From the NCBI GenBank assembly GCA_026874595.1, contig CM049313.1:18843508-18907507 (forward strand): a stretch of DNA of 64,000 nucleotides, in the 5' to 3' direction. Both the position numbers and the translations under genes were made by a program. This stretch comes from Sipunculus nudus. Lineage: Eukaryota > Annelida > Sipuncula > Golfingiida > Sipunculidae. Shown piece after piece: positions 44,401 through 58,400 of this stretch. The notes below the pieces were generated by a model. The model did not search any database. It was given only the letters and a program-made list of their open reading frames with translations, and was not told where the DNA came from. How positions within the stretch are numbered: the stretch's first letter is position 1; each line of letters begins with the position of its first letter.

Positions 44401-47400
44401 TTTCAAACGAGGACATTTCCCAAGCTGCACAGCAACATATTGAATCTAAAAGCTGTAATCCAATATATGCCATGGCTTTCTGTGAAAACTCTTAAATTAA
44501 TTAAAATCCACTAGAGCCTTCTTGTTCCTCAAGACCCTTAAAGTGGTAAATCAATCAACCAGCAAACCATCCCACAGTGTTCCAGGGCCATTATAGAAAA
44601 CTCCAATCATTTCACTGATTCAACTACAATATATCTACTTGGGTCCAAAATACTGAAGGCCTCTTTATATTTAAAGCACTTGTGTGCAATATGATGAATG
44701 GAAGTAAATGTTATTTATCATATCAACTCATAATCACTCGTTCCTAACAAGTGATACCAGCACAAGCAGGTTCAAGCTGAATGTAGGGATGTTGTAAGCT
44801 TTGTTCCACTTAAGGCCTGCCAAAGGTAAATGACTGAAAAAAAAGAGTAAGTGTTCTGGTAAAAATGAGTAGCCTTTTTTTTAAACAAAGAGTGAAAAAG
44901 GAGTAAAATTACCCACAATTCCCATTTAATTTATCACAAACTGAATAAAGATGTGCTTCACATACTATGTATTTGTACATATATTGCTTCATAAATAAGA
45001 AACATTACATAAAGTTGCATTTCCCCCTGCATGCATGAAGATATGGGCATTTTCCACATGTTGTGACATGTTTTGTATCCTGGATATTTACACACACAAA
45101 AATTGCAAAGTGCCCCATTCTTCAACTTACTTGACTGTTATAGTATGAGAAAAATATAATACATGTATGTATATCAAATTTTTTTCACTATAAAAAGAGT
45201 AAAAAATAGAGTGTTGCTAAATAAAGAGTGAAAAAGAGTAATAACTGTCATTTTCAGTAAATCATTAAAAAAAAAGTGTCTCTTTAAAAAAAAAGAGTGA
45301 TTTGGCAGACCTGTAGAAAATGACTAAGCTTAAATATTTGGGTGGAAAAATATTATTGTCATGAATTTTATCGATACCTTCCCTTCAATACCCTTACCTT
45401 TCAATAAAGAAATTCCCCGATTTTATTCCCTGATGAACTTAAAGAAAACTCATTTTATTATTTTTTTTTTTTTTTAAACATATTTCCACACTTAAAAGCC
45501 ATAGTATGTCACATGGAGGACTTGTACTGTTTGGGCATGAGACAAAATGTAACATACTAATTAATGTTTCTTCTCTTTATAGCCAATCTAATTCCTTGAT
45601 TTTTTTCCTGATATTATATTTTTGTCTCATATTCTCTGACTGCATCCCTGTCTGGAGAAAGAGTTTGTCACTTATTTCCTTCATTTTATCTAATTTCAGG
45701 ATGGCAAAAAAACTCTAGATAATAAACAGAAAATGTCAAATGCTTAGAATAATGTATTCATAGATATTTTAGTAAACATTTCATGTTTCTTCATTTATTA
45801 TTTCTTTCATGATCATAATAACCAAGCTATTGCCACAGCTCTTAATTATCAATAATTTACATGTATCAAACTGACATAAAATAAGTGTAGAGAACCTGCA
45901 GAATTCTTTCATATCTTGGCTTCAAACACACAGTAATTCAATTCCTGTGATAGATAACTACACAAATAAAATTATCAGAGTCAAAGAACAAATCTGAATG
46001 ATCAATATATCTTTCAGTATACGGTACTGATGTTTATCATGATGGAATCATTCTGAGCAAACAGTATTTCACCGTTAAAATATATATGAAAGTGTCACAC
46101 CAATGTCCTAATATGTAGCTCTATCTGTGAATGTATATATTATATTCATTATATATCACACAAATTATGGATAAAAGCTACATTCAAGTCAAAGTCCAAA
46201 CAAAATATCCAACAGAACAGAAGCTAGTGAAAGCTACATGAGCAGTGAAAATAAATGAACCCCTGGTCTTAAAATTATACACACACTTGAATTTTAATCA
46301 GGACCTTTAACTGTGATATGAAGAACCTTGCTAGCTAGTATGTGACACAATGACAAGCCATTGTAATACTGTGTATGATGATCCTCACTGCCTCAGCTCA
46401 TGTCCTTAACTTTCAATATTTCAAATTGCATGACAATGTCTTTGGGTCAGAAAATGTTTGTAGCTTTCCATATGTTAGAAATAAAAATAAATATGTTGAC
46501 CTTTCATAAGGCAGACAGACAGCATGCCAGGCCTCAGGGAAGAGCAACCTTCATGAATTTTATCCACAAGCAACACCCAAACACAGGAAAAGTACCAGGC
46601 TCATGTCTACGCCTGCTCCAAACAGATCAAGGAAGAACAAGAGGACGTTAACAAATACTAAGTCAGTGATCAGTGGCTCCCATTATCAGGAGACAATCCA
46701 AAATAGGACAGTGTCTAGAATGTTTAGCTCTTGACATTTAGACCAAAAGGTGTTTAGCCCAATCTACATCAACCTCGGAGGAAAAATAATATTCTGCCAA
46801 ATCACTTTGTCACTGAAGGTTATGACAACTGGATCGATCACTCCTGGCATGACAATAAATAGAAAACTTTAACACTTAAATGCTTAATGATATTTACATA
46901 TATTATTCTCATTAAGTTGGTTACCTGCATCCTCCATTTATTTCATTCATGAAAATAGGAATATCATCTTGCAAAACATTTTGCAAGAAACATGTGAAAA
47001 ATATAGTACTTTAAAGTGTAAATGAAATGCCATGATTGAGTCATTTGACTCATCTAACACATGAACACAAAGTTAACCGTTTTATGTCATATACAGACAA
47101 AACATTGAGGTTAAAGGTTAACAAGAGCTGTTAAGTTGATCTGTGAAACTTCCAGTTTGTCCTCGGCCCATCATGGACATTTTTGCATGAAAGGTTTTGA
47201 ATACTGCATTGTGGGGGATTCTTGAGACATTCCTAATTAACAGGACTGATAAGTGTCATTTTTAGTAACAAACAATTACGGTATGCCTGTGTGACCTTGA
47301 TAAAACTGCACGGTCATCCGTCTTTGAACTGACCTAACCCATCATGAGGTGCATCAAAGGAGTTCAACTTGGTAACTATGCCTCTTATACTTTTAGAGTT

Positions 47401-50400
47401 ATTGCACCAACATTTGGTGAAAGAGTGGGACATTATTAAATATCTCATATACAATTTCAAAGTACACAGAGAAATGACATAAGGTACGTGTGCATGGCTT
47501 TCTTGTTTTACATGATTTTATGCAGTTTCTTTGATTCTCATAAAACTGTCAGGAAATTCTTTTTTTTTTCAAATATCCCTCTTTTTTTTGCACTAAATAC
47601 TAGGTGGACAAAAAATCTGGTTATTAGCAATACCACAGACGAAGGCTACAGACTGGTTCCTGTTGTCTGACATGCATAAATACTTCATGGCCACAGCCAA
47701 ACAATAGACTAGATTATTTTGTAACAGTGATATTAAGGGTGACAGTATGCATACCTTTACAGCTGTACTACAGATCTTTACTTGTATCAAGAACAGAGCA
47801 GACTGAGAAGAGGAAATCGAGCCAAACAGATACTTGATTCACGGGCAGCTTGTCTCTTAACCACCAACCTCCCTTGTTAAATATTTAAAGGGATGGCCAG
47901 AGCCTTAATAAAAGAAATCAGGTTTGGTAAGATCCTTTTCCAAACATGTAAATTAATTTGTAGACTCCAAAAGAACATTCAAAGATGAAAACTTAGCATG
48001 TCATCTGGTTCAGGTTCATGACTTGTAGTTCCTATAAAATATAAGTCAAACAAAAAGCTGATATACCATTTGGGGCAGTTATTAGGTTTACAGACTTTTG
48101 GAAAGATAATACTAACAATTACATAATGCATGACTAGAACACTTGGCATGCACACTTTTGAAAATGAGTCCCCTGCCTGATTTCTGTTATGATTGTTGGA
48201 ATATCTACACAATTTAAAACATACACATTTATTAACAGTAGCTAAAATGGTGAGAAGAAATTTAAATGAAACTAATAACATAGTTTCTGTGTGTACCACA
48301 TTAATGTAGCTGAAATTATTCTGTCCAGCACTCTGACTTACTCTGGTAAGATATCCGCAGTCTGGAAGCTGAAAACTCCCAGCAGTTAGGGTTCTCATGT
48401 TACTGTATTTATCCACTGGAATGATGACACAGAATGTAAAAATCTGAGTCAGGGCGCCACTCTGTCGACTCTTAACTGTTTTCAAGTATTGTCTTACAGC
48501 CAATCTTCCTGAAGCCTGTCCTACTTTGTTTCCAGGAATCTTCCACTAAAGCCCAAGACTATGGTGCAACTTGACAGATCAGATGTTATTGACAGTTGTT
48601 TTTCACATGGAGACCTGTATAGTTCTTTGGCTTAGCAAAGATAGTATTTGCATCGGTATCTGATGACCTTAGTTGGCCTGGGCCTATCAATATATGTTTA
48701 ATTTTTAATGAGAACCTTACAATGTATATACTTTATGCATCATTAATTATGAATGAAATGTTATAAGAATCTAAAAATAATGGCCACTTTTTTTTTTTTT
48801 AATTCCCATTAATAGTGCATTTTACATGGTGCATGCCATCATCATCTCTGGTATATAGTAGGTCTTACATGGTCTTTACGATCATGTATCATATGCAATT
48901 AAGTCAAAATTTGTAAATATCATTTTTTCAGAGATCCATATATTATCTTGACTGATATTCTTGACTGCACTGTATCAGATGAGTTCAAAAAAGGTATGTG
49001 GATTAAATATTTTTCTGTAAAGAATTATATGTAGGACTGCATGCAGTCCAACTCCACCTGTAGTATTTAATGACCATTCAATATTCCCCTATATCAGAAT
49101 GATACATGAAGTTCAGTACAACTAAAGGGTAAAACACAAGGTCATTTACATGTTGTTACTAATGGGGTACATGCTGATTTATCACGCTTTGATTAGTAGT
49201 ATCAAATGCAGTTTTATAGAAAACCTAAAAGGGACATGATCCATGGTAAAGCAAAATTAGAAGATCTCTTGTATGTTTTATAATTTATGTGAGTTAAAAA
49301 TCGATTAACTGCTTCAGTTTTTTAGAGATCAGTGAAACAAAAGTGATCCACCTTTATTAAATTAGTTTCATTATTTATCAGTCACTTCCCCAGCATGTCA
49401 TGCAGCTATTGTCTGGGAGGGATGCTAAAACCTCTTCCCCATCATCAGATGCTGAGCCAGTCAAACAGGGCAATGAGAAAACCTTGTTCAAGACTGAATG
49501 CTGTTTAGCCTCATCGGCAGAACAATTTCCTCTGCTTCCTGGTGTAAACATGTTATATCCGGCTCAGGATTCCACGCTCAATAAGGCACTGCTCTCTGAC
49601 TATATTTCCAATACAGCTGGTTTCATGTCGATAACCATCTCAATGACCTGAAGATATTATTGGTGATATTGTGATCCCAATTTCACAAGAAGTCAAGCCT
49701 GGCCTCTTATAAAAACAGAGGTGGCTGCCCCAATATTTATTCATGTGACCATTCTTGCTTTACAGTGACCCGACCTTGTCCAAGCATCCATCAATACTGG
49801 ATGAGGGCACAGGAACACCTAGTATTTATAAGGCTATTGTCACAACATTCTTTTTTTAACTTCTCTGTTTTATATTTCTATTTCATCAAACGAAATCTAC
49901 AAAGATATACACATGTTTTTTTTTATTTTGTACAAATCAGGATTTAAACAGACACTGTTAAGAAATTGCTAAAAGATCAGAAACAAGCTGAAATATATGG
50001 AGATATCTATGATCTGATAGCTGAAACATACACAATATTTCTAGTTGCTTGCATGCCTGTAAAAAAAGTTTAGTATTCAAAAATATTTATGTCAGTCGGA
50101 AAAAAGCCAGGGGAACTATTATACTATTATCTTTGTTGTTGAATCTCCCTATCTGGTATTGTTTGGAATTACTGGAGCTGTTCTTAAACTATTTTTTTTT
50201 AATAATACCCGACATAAGCATTCGCCTTTTGTTTTCCAAAGCAATTATTTTTCAATTGTCATCAGTCAATCGATTGGTATTTTGAAGAACCAAACCAAAT
50301 TTGAATTAAATTCAGATAAAGAGTAGTTTGCTACTCTGCACAATCACCTCTTTAATATAATGCTTTATTTCAACTTCTTAACCACCGCTGGGCACTGAAA

Positions 50401-52371
50401 TGGCTCAAGGAAGAGTGCACTTAATACCTACAAAACACAGGTAGTCTGTTCAGGCTCTTTTTTTTCCTTCCCAGAGTTCCTGAACACAAATTTGAAGGTT
50501 TAAGTGTATTTACAAGCGGGTATACATATATGTTTAAATATAACTCATGACCTCTAATTTTCTTTGTTTTTTGAGACTTCTTGTATCTTTTACCTCTGGC
50601 ATATAAAAAATTCCAAATGAAGCTTTCTTGACCTGAAACATATTTTATCACACAGAAATCCCAAGAAGCTTTACAAACCACCTACAGCTGCTGGAATAAC
50701 CTTTGTAGAATGAACATATCTGCAACCGTATGAACTATATAGGCAATTCCCCATGGTAATCAATGAATTATATTTAAGTCTGGTGCCCTACTGTGGCAAT
50801 TTGGCAACATTCTGCATAATCTGACAAAGAGTTATTTGTGATCATATCTAAAACAACAAAGCATACTGTGCACAGTTATCACACCTGGTAGTATCATTGT
50901 TTTATAACTGTGTCTGGGCTGACTGGTCCTGTCTTTGATCTTATTGGCAGAGATAACGGGAACAAGCCTTGGCATAACCCTGCATGGCACCATCAGGTCA
51001 GCTGGCACAGAAAACTGACTGTTTTTGTCTTGTTTTAGTTGAATACCCCATATTGTACCTTAATATGTACTGTGATTAACTATGACTGCTCATCTGATTG
51101 TACTCTGGGTCACCAACTCAACTACATGATCAGGACATGTAGCAAAACACAACCATCCTCCATGAATGCAGCCAGCCAGGTTCTCTCACAACACAACAGT
51201 TCAGCATTCACATTTGCCATTCATGCATTTAACTGTGTTCTGCAGCCTGTAAATCTATTTTCTCTCCATTCCTATGTTAGCACCAACAGTTCATACCGGT
51301 ACACTTATACAAGATTCCCCACAAATTAGATGTTTCCTCCCCCAGCAACCAATCCATTTTGTTAGAAATAGATTACTCTATGCAGCTCAAAGTTTAAATG
51401 TTTCCTGATTTTAGAATAAACTAGTTTTAATTCTATTCATTATTGAAGACTATAGTTTAGTTTCATTTCAAATATGAGAGATGATGCTATTATGTAACAA
51501 AGATTGGCTTATGGTAACCTAATTTAATATTAACAGGTAACACAACAACACCCTTGTAACAGGTGAACATTTTATTGCACAGGCAATAGGAATAATATGC
51601 CTGAAGATGGTTTGTAAATGAATCAGATAACAGATCAGACAACAGTTTATTTCAACCCATACTTACCATTTAAGAAAGGTAATTCGCCATTATGCATCAA
51701 TAAATGTGTATATGTTTTGTTTCGGCATGGAAATTTGCAATATCTTTACATAATTTTCAACAAACTGGGGAAACCTCATATGGCCAGGAACTGTTTGTCT
51801 ATCCACTTCTTGCATGCACTACTTGTGGTGGAATAAAATAGATATTACAAAACCTGTTGGAACATTGGGCCCCAGGCCTCAGCTAGAACACTGGGCCTCA
51901 GGCCTAAAAAAACTGGGCCTTGATCAGGCCCTGATTCAAGAAATACTGCTTATTGCCTTGATACAAAACCATAGTTGACGACAGATCATGCTGCTATAGC
52001 CCCTTGGAAAAATAATTTGAAATATCTCAGAAGGTGTGAAGAAATTAATAAGGAACATGGTCCCCCTTACGACACACTTTACATCAATCCTGACATTTCA
52101 AGGCCAAAAATGTGCATATCCAAGGTGTGGCCACAGAGGAGATGCATGAAAAAAGTCAAGTGCAACCACTGTCAGTTATAACACAGATTTATATAAAGAT
52201 ATCATGGCAACTTTCAGTTGGTCAGTGGATACTGAATCTGGCATATTTCACACAATCTGATTATATATACCTGCATGTACATACATTTAAGTGTTTAAAA
52301 ATTTCAAAAAGACACACTGAATATCAACTAAAGAATACACATAAGATCCTGAAAAATGTTATTTTAAAATC

Positions 52372-52428
<57 letters not shown>

Positions 52429-55400
52429 TATTTATAATTTCTGGTTATGCCTCTTACCAGTTTTGGTATGTACTGCATCTTACATTTTTTTTGTTTCAGG
52501 CCCTAACTACATTATATTTTGGTGTTCTCTTACAAGTACATCAATCACATGCAGCCTGTAAATGGGTTATCTCAAAATGCAAGCTGCTGACAGATGAATG
52601 TTTACTTGATATGACATAATACATTCAAGGTAGCCAAAGTAAGCTACAAATAACACAAAACTACTGCCTATGCAGTTGACTTTTTCCCAACAGCTAATGC
52701 AGTGCACATCAGTGATCAATTGAATAACACATGTATGAAACACCGGTCTGGATCACAAGAAGTCTGGTACCCATTTGAAGTACCTTGTCATCACGAGTAG
52801 TGTTAATGTAAATGTCACATGGTTTTTTTTAAGCATATAAACACATCATACCACATAAGAAACCAGTGGCGGATCCAGGGGGCTAGCTGTGGGAGCTATA
52901 GCTCCACCCAAAGGTTCTGGCCTCTGTGGAAAAAATCATCAAGCAGTAGCGCCTGGTGTATAGTTAAATATATAGTCTAAAGCTTATAAATATTATATAG
53001 TTATACATTCCATGAATAAAATGCTAGATTGTACTACAACGCAAGGATTTCATTCTAATTAAGCCACAAAGTCCTTCCCACTAACCCCACTCTGCCTTCC
53101 CCATCCCAGGTTTTAACACATTTAAGATGCCATCAACACTCTGCGACATATTAGCAGCTCCCAAAAGAAATTCCTTGAACTGCAATTGTAAGAAACCCAA
53201 GACCATTGTATTTCTTAAGCATTTTTTCCACGTGCTCCACAACAAAATATCATTATTGCTCTGTCATTATGAGAAACTTGCACTCTTTATAATAACATGT
53301 AATTATGAGCTAGCTCAAAATCACTGTGTTTGTCACATAATGAGTTACAGCCATAAACACAGTATAGCTCATGCATTCTATGATATAAAAAGAAGATTCA
53401 AACTCTTATCATCAAAAGGAAAGATATCTATAAACTGTCAGTTCCTTTTATCACAGATACATAAGATATCTTTGCAGCACACTCATCTGGGGAATATCAG
53501 CCTTGGAAAACTGATCTAAAGAACATCAGAGAATAATGGTTATAGTGCTCAACCACTAAAAAGGACCAGCATCGTGATATATAATACTGTTTTCTCCTTG
53601 CATTTTACTCAAAGTAATATTTAAACAAGTGGTTCATGGCCTACCATGATCTGTTGAATAAGATGTTAAGGCCCACTGGCTGGGTAATACCAGCTCACAG
53701 GGCTGAACTAACAGGAAGGGACGCCTGCTGCAGTAAGCTTGTTTCTTGAAGCCTGGAGCATTTGAGTGAAGTAAATAAGGGGATGAATTCCAGTTCCCCA
53801 GTTAAATCACCACCTGTTATACTTGTAAAGGTCTACCTACACTTTAGCTTTAATACTAAATGGTCTCAGGGTCAGGAAAGAAAAGAATTTGATTCAGATA
53901 ATGCCATTCTGCTAAAAGAACGTTAGTCTTAGAAATAAAATATCTTCAACTTTTTAGGCAAACAGTCTAGTGTCAGGTTGTTTTAGTGCAATATTGGTGT
54001 TGTATTATTAATCATTACCTGTTCCAACAAAGCAAAATTAACTGAGGTCTTATTTTCATTATTTCTGTATGCCCAGGTGTCACTTTATCTTTGCCTTTCT
54101 TTCTTTTATACTCACTTTAAAGTCAGCCTTAAAGTCTTTACCTTTGAGAGATAGCAATATATGTTATCAAAAGGTATAGTCTCTAAGGCAGAGATGATTT
54201 GAGTGAAGTTTGGAACTCATCCGGATAAAAGTGCAACTGCAGGATGAAATTTGGTTTGTATGTGAATTTGTGTCTCATTCCACACAATTCAGACCTCTCC
54301 TGGAGGAATTTACTACCGAAATGAAAGGTCGTTTACATACAACAAATGTATTGTTGGCAGAGGTAGGCCCTAGCTGCTTATATTTGACTCTCACTCTAAG
54401 ACCTATCATTGAATCAGTTGCCCATGTTCCCATGTTATATTTTTTTTTAATTACTATATCAATACCAACTTTTGTGTCTTAGGACAGTTTTAGAAGATAT
54501 CCCTAGTGTATATATAATTTTAATATAGATTTTCTCTGTGAAATGAAACTTTAAGTATTACAAGCAAGTTAACCTCCAAGGCTCCAAGGATTCAGCAAAA
54601 GATATTTGGTTCAGGTGAACCAGCACCTGTTTCAGTTTAATATACACAGTCTGATTATGTTATTCAGGTTAGTGCATGTATTCTTAATGCTTGGAAATCT
54701 TGCATATTATGTATTATTTCTAACAAACAGGAAACTTGGGGAAACTCTGCGTGAGTTATAAATACACTTTGCATGTTCCTCAAGACTCTCAATAAGTTCC
54801 GAGCTAACAGCTGAGAAAGATTAGCCATGTTTTATAAGAGTTCCTTTTACTAATGTAACTCTTAAATTTTCACCAAAAAATTCATGATCTCATATAAATA
54901 GTAAGCCAGGTGTAAAGCATTACATAAAACAGATCATGTTCGACATGACCAAGGATACTACAAACAGCTGAATATATTAAGCCAGCGGTCCAGCATTACG
55001 TAAAACAGATCATGTTTGACATGAACAAGGATACTACAAACAGCTGGATGTGTTTTTGCCCCTTACGCAGTTGGTAACATAAACTCAGCTTCACTGCTAT
55101 AAACATGTATCTAATGTTTCTAATGGTTCTGGTAAACCAACTGCAGGTGTGAGTCATTGAGAATATTTACCTTGTACTGAGTGATACGCTGGGATGGTAA
55201 GAAGTTCTTTGTACTTGTGTACACTTACCTGTTTTCTTGAACATTCATATTACAACAGGTCACTTGGGATTTCCAAAACCATGCACTACACACAAATACC
55301 TAGCTAGAAGCTGTACCAGATGTACGTGCAGTGTTTTTTTCTCACTTGACTGATAAGCCATACAGACATTCTTACATACATCAGATTCAATGAAGGACAT

Positions 55401-58400
55401 TGTACTGTAGGGTTTGTTAAGAGGATTCATTTGGCACATTAAAAATGCATTTACTAAAATCATAACACACTATTTCTGATGTGTTTATATTTATCAGGAT
55501 CTCAAATCCATAATATATGGATGCACAAGACCAATAAAACTAATTAGAACATAAAATTATCTGTTCACCCATGGGTTATAACACTCTGCAGGTATTCAAC
55601 ATGTGACCATATGATCTAGCTATATTTTATCAAATGGGTACTTGGTTCTGAGAGTAAGGAAACATAGAAGTGACAAAGACATACAAAACAGAAATTATCA
55701 CTTGAGTAAAATTGAAATCAGTAAATCAATTTCATAAATAGTTTTGCATCAAAAACTATCCTGATTGTTTGTCTGTGAAATATTTGTAATTCAATATCAA
55801 TTACTTCCCTAATTTTATAACGATCGGTGTTATCTTTGTTGAGGTCTTCTACTGAAAAGAAAATCCCAAGAGAAACAAGTGACCCAGGGGTCATGACGCT
55901 CAGCTGACCAGGAAGACATTGACAAAAGTAATTTTATCATCTGAATGTCAAATTTGAATGAAATACTTTTTCCAAACTTTTGTATAAAATCATCCAATAT
56001 TCATTGGTGTACTATGAAGCTCTGTAGCATGAAGGATATGGGTAACAGACACCTATTTTCAAGGTTTACAAGATGACTTTTCAGGGGTCTCCCAGCATGT
56101 CAAAAAATAAAATTCTAGGTCCAGTTATTATGATTTGTGCCCTGTTAACAAATCCAAATGTTTATTCTGGGGGGTATTTCAAAGCCGCATAGGATGAAGG
56201 ATATGGGTAACAGAGATGTAATTTCAGGTGCACAAGGAGACTTTTCAGGGGCCTCCCAGCATATCAAGAAAGGAGAGTCTAGGTCAAGTCATTATAATTT
56301 GTGCTCTGTTAACAGATGACCAAATCTTTATTCTGGGGAGTACTTCGGAGCCCCAGAGCATGAAGGATATGGGTAACAGGGACCTTATTTCGGGTTTCCA
56401 TGTAGGCCTTTTATGGGCTTCCCTGGAGGTGAGGCCAGAAGATTCTAGGTCCAGTCATTATGATTTGTGCCCTGTTAATACATGACCAAATCTTTATTCT
56501 GGGGGGTACTTCAGAGCCCCATAGCTCACAGAATATGGGTAACAGGGACCTTATTTCGGGTTTCCATGTAGACCTTTTATGGGCTTCCCTGGTGGTGAGG
56601 ACAGAAGATTCTAGGTCCAGTCATTGCCCTGTTTACAGATGACCAAATGTTTAAAGATCACAAAAGTAGAGAAAAAAATCGTATAAAATAAAAAAAATAT
56701 AGGTGGCGCCACCAATCTTCAGAAATTGATGTAACACTCCATGATCAATATCCATGCAAAGAATCATGGTGATTAATGCATTAGTTGTTCAGATACTTGA
56801 GCTTTTGTATTAAATTTTGCATTATTCTGGGGGGTACTTCAGAACCCCATAGCTCAAAGAATATAGGTCACAGTGACCTAATTTCAGGTTTACAAGGAGA
56901 ATTTCCATAGACCTCCCAGGATTTAAAGTAAGAAGATTTCCAGTCTAGCGGTTACGATTTGTGCCCTGTTAACAGACAGACGCCTGGATGGTCAGACGGA
57001 CGACGGACAAAAGGTGATCCCTACAGCTCAGATGACTTTCAGTCAGCTGAGCTAAAAATTGAAAAAATACAGGTGGCCCCACCAGAATGCAGAAACTGAT
57101 GAAACATTTCATGATCAATATCCATGCAAAGAATCATGGTGATCAATGTAATAATTGTTCAGATACTTGAGCTTTTGTATCAAATTTTCCATTATTCTGG
57201 GGGGTACTTCGGAGCCCCATAGCTCAGAGGTTATGGGTAACAGAGACCTAATTTCAAGTTTTTAAGGAGACTTTTCATGGGCCTCTCAGCATGTCAAGAG
57301 AGAAGATTCTAGGTCCAGTTGTTACAATTTGTGCCATGTTAACAGATGACCGCATCTTATAAGGTCTCAAAAATAGAGAAAAAAATTCGTAAAAATAAAA
57401 AAATACAGGTGGCGCCACCATACTGCAGAAACTGATGACACATTCCATGATCAATATCCATGCAAAGATTCATGGTGATCACTGCAATAGTTGTTTAGAT
57501 ACTTGAGCTTTTGTATCAAATTGTCCATTATTCTGAGGGATACTTCAGATGACTTACAGTCAGCTGAGCTAAAAACACTTAATGGTCAATATCCATGCAA
57601 AGAATCATGATGATCTCCGTATTAGTTGTTCAGATACTTCAGCTTTTGTATCAAATTGTCCATTATTCTGAGGGATACTTCAGAGTCCTATAGCTTGAAG
57701 GATATGGGTAACAGAGACCTAATTTCAAGTTTCCACAGGCACTCTTTATGGGCCTCCTTGCATGACAAGAATGAAGTTTCTAGGTCCAGTTGTTGCAATT
57801 TGTACCCTCTTGATAGATAACCACATCTTCAAAGGTCTCGAAAAAAGAGAAAAAAAATTCGTAAAAATTTGAAAAAATAGAGGTGGCGCACCCTCTCTGC
57901 AGAAACAGATGGAACAGCTCATGATCAATATGTATGCCAAAAATCATGACCATCAGTGTTGTAGTTATTGAGATACTGCACTTTTTGTATCAAATTTTCC
58001 ATTATTCTGGGGGGTATTTTGGAGCCATACAGGATAAAGAATATGGGTAACAGAGACCTAATTTCAGGTTTCCATGGAGAATTTTCATGGGTCTCCCTGT
58101 GTGTCAAGAATGAAGATTCTAGGTCCAGTTTTTATGATTTGTGCCCTGTTAACAGATGTTCATATCTTTAAAGGTCTCAAAAATAGATAAAACATTCGTA
58201 AAAAAAACCCGAACAAATACAGGTTGTGCCACCAGTCTGCAGGAATTGATGGAACACCTCTTGATCAACAGTTATGCCACAAATCATGACCATCAGTGAT
58301 GTAGTTATTGAGATATTGAAGTTTTTGTATGAAATTTTTTACTACTCTGGGGGGTACTTTGGGGCCCCATAGCTCAAAGGATATGGGTAACAGAGACCTA

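Noticed and set aside
47979-48503. 174-codon minus-strand ORF taken as one protein
   Set aside because: Only its first part (within 48342-48545) is coding-like. A strong donor gtaagt follows, and the remainder is AT-rich read-through with intron-like composition.
51039-51329. 96-codon plus-strand ORF
   Set aside because: Begins at a non-ATG codon, Ser/Thr/Asn-rich without domain or splice support; kept only as a note.
53127-53519. 130-codon plus-strand ORF
   Set aside because: Lys/His/Ile-rich translation of AT-rich DNA, no splice context, no domain; best explained by chance.
54210-54482. 90-codon plus-strand ORF
   Set aside because: No acceptor, no family, hydrophobic tail from a T-run; chance.
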